From the NCBI RefSeq assembly GCF_000001735.4, contig NC_003074.8, positions 20,715,261-20,779,260 on the forward strand: a DNA stretch of 64,000 bases, written 5' to 3'. The first letter of the stretch is position 1; each line of letters opens with the position of its first letter. This DNA is from Arabidopsis thaliana. Lineage: Eukaryota > Streptophyta > Magnoliopsida > Brassicales > Brassicaceae. Below are positions 23,066 through 32,526 of this stretch, one piece after another. The notes beneath the pieces are model-generated. The model was not told the DNA's origin and did not search any database. It saw nothing but the letters and a program-made list of their open reading frames with translations. The position numbers and the translations under genes were made by a program.

Positions 23066-25647
23066 CTAGCTATATTCGAAGTCAATCGTCACATGTACAT
23101 ATATACTTACAGTACAAGCTACATGTATATAAATATACGTATCTATGCAACATCTACTGGGTTTTGGTCTCCTTTCATGTTCGAGGTAAAAAATCCACCT
23201 CATCATTTTTTTTAACCAACTTGCATATTTTAATAACTTGATTATTAAATACTAAAGTTGCTTTAATTACTATCATTTTCGAAGAGTGTGAGTCATATAT
23301 AGTGGAGGTAACCAACTTGAGAATATTTGTAATGATAATGTTGTTTATTGTGTTTTTGGTTACAGAAAAGTCCAAAGGATATAATCTGTAAAGGAGGAAG
23401 GAACAGATAACGAATGGGGCTTAATATATATAACCTATGCTTTTCCATGTGAGACTACAAAAGACAACTCCAATGAATTGGCAGTTGTTACTATACTATA
23501 GATTTTAAATTAGGTATAGACACAAAGAAAAGGAAGAACATTATACTAGTTCTTCTTACAAATGATCCACCGTTACACTTTTGTCCTTTTTGTTTGTTTG
23601 TATAAACCATATTTTCATCAATGAGATAAGAAGCCGAAGGCATCTTTCTTCCATTTCTCTATTTCTTCTTTTATACCTTTTTAAAGAAAATAAAAATAAG
23701 AACCGAGTGGAATTTTCAACGATTATAAATTCATAATACTTTCATTTACTTTTGTGATGAATTCAAAATCTTGAAGTTTTCAATTCTAGTATGACACACT
23801 TCGTTTGACGACGACGTCATTTGTTACAAACTTCAATATGATTACGGAAAAAATATACTTAAAAATCCACAACTTCTAGGCATACCAAAATAAATCGTAC
23901 CAATTTGCTGAATGGGATTAGTCTAGAATTCACACATTGACGATAGACTAAATTAAAGTAAGAAACTTTTACCGTTACAAATAGTTCTGGGATAAAGATA
24001 GGGGCATAGGGCTATAGTTGGAGGAATTGGTCCAAACCTCTGTAATCTATATAGTCCATTAGATATATGGGGGCAAGGGTCATAAAAGTGAACCAAACGA
24101 ATTTACATCGAGACAACCAATTTTCTATCAAAACACATGTTTTGGGCTGACAATGACAAAAGAAAACTTTAAATAGACTAAACCTACCCTATCCTGAGGA
24201 GTCACTAGAGAGGACCAAAACTGTAAAAGGTTAGGAGACTAATCAAAACATAACGCTAACGAGAAGCCCGTAGGGTTTTTCCGCAAAAAAATTGTAGATC
24301 CGCTGATTCGATCTATTTTGTTTTTTTCTTTCCACGTTCCTAAAATGTTAGGTTCGTATATGTATGTATCGTCAATTGTGGAAAGGTTTTTTTTTTGGTA
24401 AAAAATGGTACAATCTGTTTATGTAGCGCGAAAAAAGTACAAATGTGGAAAGGTTGGTTCATACTAACATGTTTAACTACTAGTTTGTAAATTCAGGTGC
24501 ATGTGGTTACATATGCATAAGCATTAACGCATGGAGAGAGTTCTTCATCGTGATTGTTGATATAACAAAGGAAAAAAAAATGTTACAAAAATCTCTCAAA
24601 TTAGGTTTTTATCGCTTTGTTATTTTACTTTTATATTTCCAAGTTTTTTCTGGCTCACTATGTAATAATAAAAAAAACTATAGCCCATTCTTCAGAGTAA
24701 ACCATGAAATTGCAATTCTCTGTTTTTTTTGGGGTTAAGGATAAGTGGAAAAGACTATTCAGGAAGGAAAGTTTGCACAAAAGAGATCACACACTGTTGG
24801 GTGTAAGGGCTTTGCCATTTTAGAGATAAAAGAGTGTAAATACACTTTTTCGTGTATTCGAAACTTTCTTAGTCTTGTTCACGAGCTTGATTTCTACGTA
24901 TATTGTAACGTTCTGTAACGGATTGCTGGAAAGATTTTGACCAAGACGTAGGATTTGGTCACATTTATTGCTATGAACTCGTAGATTTTTGATAATTTTC
25001 TTGTTCTATTTCTTTTTGTTTGTGCGTGTGTTTGTCTCAACAATTCAGACGGTCGAGATACAGTCTAGAGCTTTTTCACTTAAAATTTTAATGTTAAATT
25101 TCTTTTATATATATTTTTTTTCTCTTTATTTCTAACATGAACATTAAATTAGAAATAAAATAAAATGCATTACGATTTACAAATTTTGTAGTAATTAGTT
25201 CATAATACTAAAAAATATTTCTTTATTATTATAAGTGTTCTTGATATATTCTAGTAAACTTAATAACAGAGATCCACTAGTAGTCGGATTTAATCAAGTT
25301 AGTCATAAATAAATATTATGTTTTCGTATATATTTAATTTTTAAAAATATAACTATTTGAGAAAACAAAAAACAAAAAAAAAATATCTTTTGGAATTTTG
25401 GTTGGATTCAAACTAGAATTCCGTTTTTCAATCATATATTTATTTATCCACGTTTCTTGCTAATTACACAACCTCCAAAGATCCAATAAGACCGAATCAA
25501 GTTTACAGTTTTTATACGCTACCGATAAAATCTCCAAAAGTCCAATCATTTTCCCCACAATTTCCTCCTTCTCCCGTTATAAACTAAAGACTCGATTTTG
25601 TGTTGATTGTTCGATTCACGTAATTAAGGAGATTTTTGGATCAAAAG
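23066..25647. other. Intergenic, SUE4 to Yippee gene
   Basis: About 2.6 kb, A/T-rich. The first few hundred bases are probably SUE4 3' UTR, and the last few hundred are the Yippee promoter. I see no further gene or structured repeat. Confidence 0.45.
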
Positions 25648-26608
25648 ATGGGTAGGGTTTTTATGGTTGATCTGGAAGGGAACATCTACATCTGCAAACT
25701 CTGTAAGACCCATCTTTCTACAGACCAAGACATCATGTCCAAGGTTTGATCTTTTCAATCTCCATGATCTGGCTCATTTTTTTGTTGTCATAAGTCTGAT
25801 TATAGAATTTTAGTTATACGTTTTCTTCGAATTTTCAGTGATTCCTTCTAGGATTTACCATGTGATTTTTAATGTCAATTCTAGTTTTTTTAATATATCG
25901 AGTATAAATATTGGTCTTGAGTGAGATCTTCATGTGTCGATCCAGAGTTTGTATATTTTGATCTTCTCTTTCTGATCCAATCATTACATACTTAGTGATG
26001 ACTATAGTAGTGGTACATTTAAACTTGTGCAGTCTTTTCAATGCAAGAACGGAAGAGCTTATCTTTTCAACAACGTGTAAGTTTTTCTGATTTCATGACC
26101 ACTTATAATAATTATATAACTCTGGAAAAATAAATAGTTTCTTTTCGATGATCCATTTAGTGTAAACGTATCTGTTGGAGAGAAAGAAGACAGAATGATG
26201 ATAACTGGACTACACAACGTAGTTGACATTTTCTGTGTTGGTTGTGGATCAAACGTTGGCTGGAAATACGTAAGACAACAAAACTAACTAGTTTGGTTTG
26301 GTTGCAAAATAACATGTTTGATTGACCATGGAGTTAAACTTTGTTTTTGTGTTTATGGTTTTTAGGAGTTTGCACATGAAAAGAGCCAGAAGTATAAGGA
26401 AGGAAAATCTGTTCTTGAATTGTGAGATTCCTTTCTTGATTTTTTTCTTTCAAGTAATCACATTTCCAAGTTCCCACATAAACACAAATTTTCACAAATT
26501 TCGGTTTGATCTCAAATGTTGATTCTTTCTGTTTGATTTTGCAACAGATACAAGATTTCGGGTCCTCATGATAGCAACGACTTGGTTAGTGATGGAGATG
26601 ATGCTTGA
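25648..26608 (+). CDS. Yippee family zinc-binding protein
   Basis: Five exons, 25648-25743, 26033-26076, 26161-26269, 26366-26421 and 26548-26608, total 366 nt or 121 aa, the normal Yippee length. The family signature is complete: Cys16-x2-Cys19 (CKLC), Cys72-x2-Cys75 (CVGC) and GWKY at 80-83, followed by a [13 protein letters not shown] block. The four cysteines bind one zinc and hold a CULT/Yippee-type beta fold. Plant Yippee proteins have no settled biochemical role. The C-terminus ends in an acidic tail (DLVSDGDDA). No signal peptide or membrane segment is visible. Confidence 0.93.
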
Positions 26609-27069
26609 TTGAGGCTTTTTCCTTGTCTAGTTATCTCTCTCTCAGATTTCTTTTAAATTTGTACATTCTTGGGCCTAGATTTTAATTCGTTTCAATATGC
26701 GTAGTGGAAGACCGGTTTAATAATTAGGGGTTTTATTTTCATTTTTTTAAAATGAATAAATACGCGATCATTAACGAATCCTGTTGCAGAGGCAAGAGCA
26801 AATGCCCCCTTGATTATCTTTTTTCTATGAGATTAGATAGTCTTGCATGCCTCTATTAGAGGGAAGGAAATGATGGGGGTGTCAGTTTAAGACAGAGTTA
26901 TGAGCCAACTTCTTTGTGGAGCTCGATGGTTAGTGACAACAACCTTTCAGAATTATATATCTAGATGCAGTTGACAAATTGTAGGAAAAAGCAAATTCAG
27001 TGAATTAAGCTGTAGAGCCAAACACGGGTTCAGTCTTACAAAGAATTGCCTGAGATTTGCTCTTCTTCT
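26609..27069. other. Convergent 3' flanks, Yippee and F-box genes
   Basis: About 460 bases between convergent stops. Apart from probable 3' UTR sequence I see nothing notable. Confidence 0.4.
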
Positions 27070-27393
27070 TCAATCTCTAGAGCAAGTATTAAAGAAATTC
27101 GTTGAAAGGTTTGCTATCACATTGTTAACAAAACCTACGAACCTTGCTTCCTTCTCAGGACCAGGAACAAGATTTTCTGCTTCATTCTCAGCATCAGGAA
27201 CACGATTATCTAAAAGCAGACGTGGATACCTGAATTTCAGCCTTTCCATCCAATGGAACTGTGAACGCCTTTGGTGGGAGATAAGAGAAGTAGAGACAAC
27301 ATTTCTTGTAGGCAATAACCCTAAAATCTTGTAGAGCAGCTCTTGTGGTAGTTCGCTTAGATTCCTGCAGCTCTTCTTCACCGCTATTTTCAT
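27070..27393 (-). CDS. Short F-box protein (truncated family member)
   Basis: A 107-aa intronless frame starting MKIAVKKSCRNLSELPQELL. An F-box runs from about residue 12 to 50 (LSELPQELLYKILGLLPTRN...). This domain recruits Skp1-like ASK proteins to SCF ubiquitin ligases. Typical Arabidopsis F-box proteins are 350-450 aa with LRR, FBD or Kelch C-termini. This one stops after a short tail ending FVNNVIANLSTNFFNTCSRD, which recalls the start of the LRR region in FBL-type proteins. It looks like a truncated copy; whether it makes a working adaptor is unknown. It is divergent to the gene at 27640. Confidence 0.7.
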   Translation of the reverse strand: MKIAVKKSCRNLSELPQELLYKILGLLPTRNVVSTSLISHQRRSQFHWMERLKFRYPRLLLDNRVPDAENEAENLVPGPEKEARFVGFVNNVIANLSTNFFNTCSRD

Positions 27394-27412
27394 GTCACAA
27401 CACAGTTTGTCT

Positions 27413-27486
27413 GCAATTTGGTAAAGTGAGATTTAGGTTTTTCTCTTCTTCTCTCCGCAATTTGGTAAAGCAAGTGAGACTTAGGT
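27413..27486. repeat. Short direct repeat between divergent genes
   Basis: GCAATTTGGTAAAGTGAGA plus TTTAGGT (27413-27438) recurs with a 4-base insertion as GCAATTTGGTAAAGCAAGTG plus AGACTTAGGT (27457-27486). It lies in the short space between the two divergent genes. Confidence 0.7.
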
Positions 27487-27639
27487 ACTTCATTAATTAC
27501 TGAAAACAAGAAAAAGAAGAATCCAGATAGTGTGGATCAAACGGTTGGACTTTCCATAAATGATCGAACGGCTGGGCATTTCTACACTCATGTAGGGTCG
27601 GACACGTGCCTTACGCTCTTCTTAAATACAGGGATACAA

Positions 27640-28014
27640 ATGAAGAAGGCGCTCACCACAAGACATCCTCCAATAGATGTTTATTGTATCTGTAGGGAAG
27701 TGACAGAGGTAATGGAGAAATTGCATGCCGCGGATGCTGAAACCATCCCTCTTGCCAGCAATATACAAATGGTCAACATGGTGAATAACTACGTAAGTTT
27801 TACCACATGTGAATCTTGAGCCTTTTTTTCTACTTCAACATAATTGTTCCGATAAACATAAGTTTTGGTTGGATGTTTCTAACAGGTCATTATGTCCTAC
27901 GGGCTTCTTCACGATGATTATGAATACGGAGCCATAACTGAGAGTTGCCGAAAGGATGTGCTGCTCTTATTGAGGGAGTTATTTCCGAGGAAAATATATT
28001 TGTGGGAAAATTAA
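27640..28014 (+). CDS. Unidentified short protein, two exons, 93 aa
   Basis: I do not recognise the family. Exons 27640-27792 and 27886-28014 join in frame with GT-AG borders. They encode a compact, non-repetitive sequence with plausible folding: HPPIDVYCICREVTEVMEKL, then NMVNNYVIMSYGLLHDDYEY, then KDVLLLLRELFPRKIYLWEN. The frame stays open upstream to about 27478 without another ATG, so the visible piece may be the 3' end of a longer gene, or a fragment whose 5' exons were lost. There is no signal peptide or membrane span. Confidence 0.45.
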
Positions 28015-28268
28015 TTCCATCAACAAGTCAGTCTAATTAACAAAGGACTAGAAATTGTAAGTTTCTTTCGGTGCTAAACACATGGGCCAAACCTTAGAGC
28101 CAACATCCGTGTTTATACTTTGACTCCTTATTAAGGTGCCTCAGACAACAACTTTTGAGTTTGGCTGATATAAGAAATGTTAATTTCAAAGAATTTGATT
28201 GATTTTCTTTGTTTTTGTGAATCTTGGTCTCTTGTTCATTCGGATGAAGAAAAAACTTGAAGACGATA

Positions 28269-29789
28269 TTACAAAGAAACTTCTCCACTAGCAAAAATAA
28301 TAACATTAGCTTTGGGCACTCCACTGTCTTGTCCCTGGGCTTCGATCTTGCGCACTACTTCCATGCCAGACAATACCTTCCCAAACACAACGTGATGTCC
28401 GTCCAACCTTTCCCAAAACAGAAAGATTTCATAATCACATTGTCGGAAAACAGAAGCGAAACTAAGACTGAAGATAAGCAAAATTAACCATCACGCCTGC
28501 TTACCAACTCGTGGTGACTGTTGTGATGAAGAACTGTGAACCGTTGGAGTCTGGTCCCGAGTTTGCCATTGATAAAAATCCTGAAACCCATTCGCAGACT
28601 CAATCCATAAGCCTTTCGTTGAGTATGTATTGAGTTTATTGGCCATACGAGGTAAGCTTTAGCGCATACCTGGCCCAGTGTGTTTGAGTTTAAAGTTCTC
28701 ATCTGCAAATTTATCTCCATATATCGACTCTCCACCTCGTCCATCGCCTCGTGTAAAATCTCCACCCTGAATCATGAAGCCAGGAATGATCCTATGGAAG
28801 CTACTTCCTTTGAAATAAAGAGGTTTCCCCATGTTTCCAACTCCTTTCTCTCCTGCACCGGGAGGATAAACATCAAACGAAAAGAGTCTCTTGGCTCAGA
28901 ACTCAGAAGAAGAAAAACTAAACGCCAGGAGACAAGAGTTTTAAAGGGGAAAACAAAGGTTACTTGGCTACCCGTGCAAAGTGACCGAAAGTTCTCTGCG
29001 AAAGAAACTGAGGATTCAGTAAGGAAGAAACAACTCAAGGACAAGTAGACAATACAATGTGAAGGTTTGGTCGATCTAAATTTAAAACTTTACCTGCAGT
29101 TTTAGGAACTATATTTCCAAAAAGGCCGATGAGAATGCGCCCTGTACATGAAAGAAGATGCAAACTTTACTACAAACTCTATTTGCATAAGCTGCAGAAG
29201 ATTTCTGAAGTTGCAAACTAATTCTAAGACTAACGTTTTCATATACACAGTGCATCCACTTATATGAATAAGCAACCAAGCCACTTTCGGAATTTGAAAC
29301 ATCCTCAAAACATCCATTTGCATCAAAACAACAAATTCACATATAAAAATCGAATTTTTGAATTCAAACTCTTAAGTAAAATAGAAAAAAAGGAGGAAAC
29401 TTTAAACCTGCTGGTGAACCATTGATCTGAATGTCAAAGTAAACTTTGTGTGTAACTCCTTCTAAATCCTCTCCCACCTCAAAATTTTGAAAAAACCCCA
29501 AATTTAGAAAAACCATCATAAACCAGACAATGCAATGAGTTATGTGCACACCTGATTGAGCTTAGCATCAAGAATCTTCTCATTGACACTAGGATCTGCA
29601 ACATCAGTCAATTTGATCTACAAGAAGCCAAAATTGAACATTGAAGCCACAAACGTAAGCCATGTAGCAGACCCAGATCGAGAAACTAGAAACAGAATTC
29701 AAATTAACCTGAATGAGAGCAAGTGTGACGAAGAGGACGACAATCCATAAGAGAGTCAGTGAGACCAATCTAGTCGCCGTAATTGCCAT
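28269..29789 (-). CDS. CYP21-2: CYP21-2, cyclophilin-type peptidyl-prolyl isomerase
   Basis: Eight exons on the minus strand: 29709-29789, 29552-29617, 29408-29477, 29094-29141, 28972-28995, 28670-28852, 28505-28580 and 28269-28407. They total 687 nt or 228 aa, the known length as I remember it. An N-terminal hydrophobic segment (residues 8-27, [19 protein letters not shown]) acts as signal peptide or anchor into the secretory pathway. The cyclophilin domain follows from about residue 60. Active-site landmarks are FHR (Arg117), [12 protein letters not shown], the FF of SQFFITT, and Trp183 in [12 protein letters not shown], the cyclosporin-contact tryptophan. It catalyses cis-trans isomerisation of prolyl bonds. 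I chose the second in-frame ATG (MAITATRL) because the first would add 19 residues before the signal. Confidence 0.94.
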
Positions 29790-30121
29790 TACTCCTTCGT
29801 CTTTGTAATTTGGGAAATGGGTCAATGAATCTGCAGAAACTATCAAAGATTTAACAGAGTAGCAGAAATTTAGAAAGGTACCCTCATATTATCAAAATCT
29901 TTCAACTTAAAACTTATAAAACAATAATTTTCATGTTAGACCCAAACATTTCGACGTTAACCAATAAGCAGACTACTTGCAACTTTGTCAACGAATCATT
30001 ATTTATAAATTATAACTTTCAGAATTTGAAATATAGGTTTCGAATTTTATTGTTTGGTCAGAGCAAGACAAAAACTTAATCACTCAAGAAAAGAACTTAA
30101 TGAATAGTAGTACCAGAGACA

Positions 30122-31704
30122 TTAGTAATTGAGAGCAAGATCCCAATAGTGAGCAACACCAGCATCATTGAAAACTTTCTTGGCATCGGATTTGGTCAAG
30201 CACTCTTGTACATGAAACCTATGAAAACTCGGTTTCTCAACACTTCCTTGCCAAACCAAACAACACTTGTTTCCACCATTCTCTTCTTCATCTTCCTTCT
30301 TCTCTGCTTCTTCCCAGTTTATACGCTTCAGCATCAGCTTCTCGTACCTATTTATTGCTTTTCTCTTACCCTCAACCACAACAACACTCATTCCATCCAT
30401 CATCACACTAAACCCTGTTAATATGTTCTGTTTTGCATTCATCCTCACTTTGAATCTTGTTTTCGGATCCGATAGCTTCTTGTTGATCTTGTACACCGAC
30501 ACAATCGTCTCAACAACTGTCGTTGGATCACCAAAAAGCTTCCTTTCTTTCTTCTCACGTTTCTCTGCAGGAGTTAGCTTCCTCGCTACGTTCCTATCCA
30601 TGTGAGCTTGTTCACGCTCAGCAGCTTCTGTGCGGATCTCTTTTTCAAGCTTGGTTGGGTTTTGCGTTGCTTCAGACGCACGAACCTTCATTAGGTTGCT
30701 CATTTTCACCTTTGATTTTTGTGGTTCAACCCTTCCTTGACTAATCATCTCCCGTTTCTCCATTTCTTTTGCCACACGCCTTAGAGTTCGCAGTTTCTTC
30801 CGTTCCTCCTTTGTCATTTTAAGAGGTTGGGGAGGTGGAGACGCAGCCTCTGCAGGTGGCTCTATGGGAAATGGATGCTCAATATGACAATTAAAAACTT
30901 TCATATTCAGATGGTTCTCAGTAATGGTGTCCATGATGAGGATGTTTGGATCACACGACAACTCATTAATGGTGTCATCGGTGAGGATCTTTGCATCCCA
31001 CCACTCTACAAAATCAGGGATTGGCTCTTCTTCTCTTGTGACACGTTTGTATTCATATCAGCATCCTCTGCCTTTTTTCAGATGCGATTGCTTCTCCTTG
31101 AAACTCATACGTTTAGGTGGAGAGGCCCATATCTTATATATACCAAGTATTAGGCCGGACCGATGTGGATCGGGTTGAGTATGTGCGGATCGGACTCTGA
31201 TACCATATTAGACTGTGGGCTTCCAACCTAAAACCAATTGGCAATAGGTGGAGAGACCCATATCTTATATATACCACTTAAGATCTTACTCAACTTCCGA
31301 TGTGGGACATTGTCCCTAATATTAACCATCAAAGTACTATGATTGATCGGTTTAGTGACGCTAATCACATTTCCGTGTTCATCGATTTCTCTTCCAAGTG
31401 CATCCACACGCAGAACAAAGCCCTTGGTCTGTTTATGTGCCAAGTCCTGAAATCGCTTAACAGCTACAATAATTTGACCAGAAGTAGTTTCCGATGCAAT
31501 AGAACAAGTATACGGCCTATTCTCAAACCTAGCCACATCTTCAAACCTAGATTTCTTGTTTGTTGCCCTAGCCGTCCCATTCTCTTCTTCTCTATCTTTC
31601 CTCTTACTACCTTCGTGAGACCTCTCATGATGATGCTTAGTCCTATCTCTCTCATCACGATCGCCCCGGATGCTCTTGGAGTATCTCTCCTTCCTGTTAT
31701 CCAT
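30122..31704 (-). pseudogene. PRP3-like splicing factor, broken by a TRIM insertion
   Basis: Two open parts lie in order on the minus strand. The 5' part (31704 to about 31310) encodes an Arg/Asp/Glu-rich start (MDNRKERYSKSIRGDRDERD) and the PRP3 block FVLRVDALGREIDEHGNVIS. The 3' part (to 30122) encodes VEWWDAKILTDD, then HIEHPFPIEPPAEAASPPPQ, and the conserved C-terminal domain ending AHYWDLALNY. PRP3 belongs to the U4/U6 particle. Between them sits a TRIM element (31114-31309). Sequence just after it shows PRP3-like blocks in three different frames (EKQSHLKK, then KAEDADMNTN, then VTREEEPIPDF), so at least two frameshifts are present and part of the central region is missing. A spliced transcript using sites inside the element cannot be excluded. 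An intact paralogue exists on chromosome 1, as I recall. Confidence 0.75.
31114..31309 (-). mobile_element. TRIM-type miniature LTR retroelement
   Basis: On the minus strand a terminal repeat begins TGTCCCACATCGG (31309) and runs through GGTATATATAAGATATGGGT to ACCAATTGG and CCCACAGTCTAATA. A primer-binding site TGGTATCAGAG follows (about 31195-31205), complementary to the initiator methionine tRNA 3' end, as in plant TRIM elements. Only about 35 bases later a second, truncated terminal repeat starts (CCACATCGG...GGTATATATAAGATATGGGC, 31114-31166). The element has no coding capacity and lies inside the PRP3-like gene, in the same orientation. Confidence 0.75.
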
Positions 31705-32526
31705 GACGAGACAAATTTAGGGGAAGTATGAAACGAACGTGAGAAGAAAGAAAGAAACACAAAGGTATTTTTTTTATTGATCCTATCAATATTCCTAATT
31801 CAGCCAAGAATAGGAAACTTTATACCGTTTTCCTTTATCGTAAAACGACACACCACGTTTTTACTCGAAAGTCGAAACTTATTGACAGAAAAAGATATTT
31901 CCCAAATTTAAGACTTTATGTAAACGAATGCCCTCAAACTATTCAATGTTTTATTTTGAGGCTTATAGTTCACAAGTTAGAGCTCAAAAGTCGAATCTCC
32001 GTACCCCAATGGGCGAACGACGTGAACTACACTACTCTGACTCTCAGTGATATTTTGACGAATTATTATTTTCTATACAAACAAAATATTCAGTATATAT
32101 TTATTGTTATTTAACTTCTTTATCATTTATTTTTGTATATCTTTTTTTTTTTTGTCACAATTTTTATATATCTTTTCCACATTAAAATATAGGCTTCGAA
32201 TTAATTCCTACTTTTCAAAAAGAAAAAGAACTTATCTAGTTAATTAATTTAAAAGTATTAAAAAGAAGTAAAAAACACTTAATGACAAAAAAAAAGCTGC
32301 CGACATAAAGAAAAAATCCACGTGGATAAATGTGTCATAACACGTAATGCAAACTCATTTCTGCACATCCCAAGTTTTATGGAAAGTCACTATTAACAAT
32401 CAAACCGCCAACGAGAAAACAAACTAAAAAATTTCAAGTCCGATCAAAAAGACAAATCCCTAAACATTGCAGAGATCATTTCTTCTTCTTCTTCAATCAT
32501 CAAATTACACTTGAGGAATTGTTCAA
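31705..32526. other. Divergent promoter region, PRP3-like copy and PLC7
   Basis: About 820 bases between divergent starts. It holds a T-rich stretch at about 32141-32153 and a CTTCTTCTTCTTC tract in the PLC7 leader near 32481. No gene is seen. Confidence 0.5.

Noticed and set aside
27532..27639. Upstream extension of the unidentified gene starting at a GTG
   Set aside because: Plant nuclear genes very rarely start at GTG. The first ATG is at 27640, so the upstream open part is only noted.
28680..29048. 122-codon plus-strand frame across CYP21-2
   Set aside because: Lies opposite CYP21-2 exon 6 and runs through intron sequence; it is a shadow.
30149..30744. Plus-strand frames up to 112 codons opposite the PRP3-like 3' part
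   Set aside because: Ser/Phe/Leu-rich translations of the antisense of a Lys/Glu-rich coding region; no independent coding signal.
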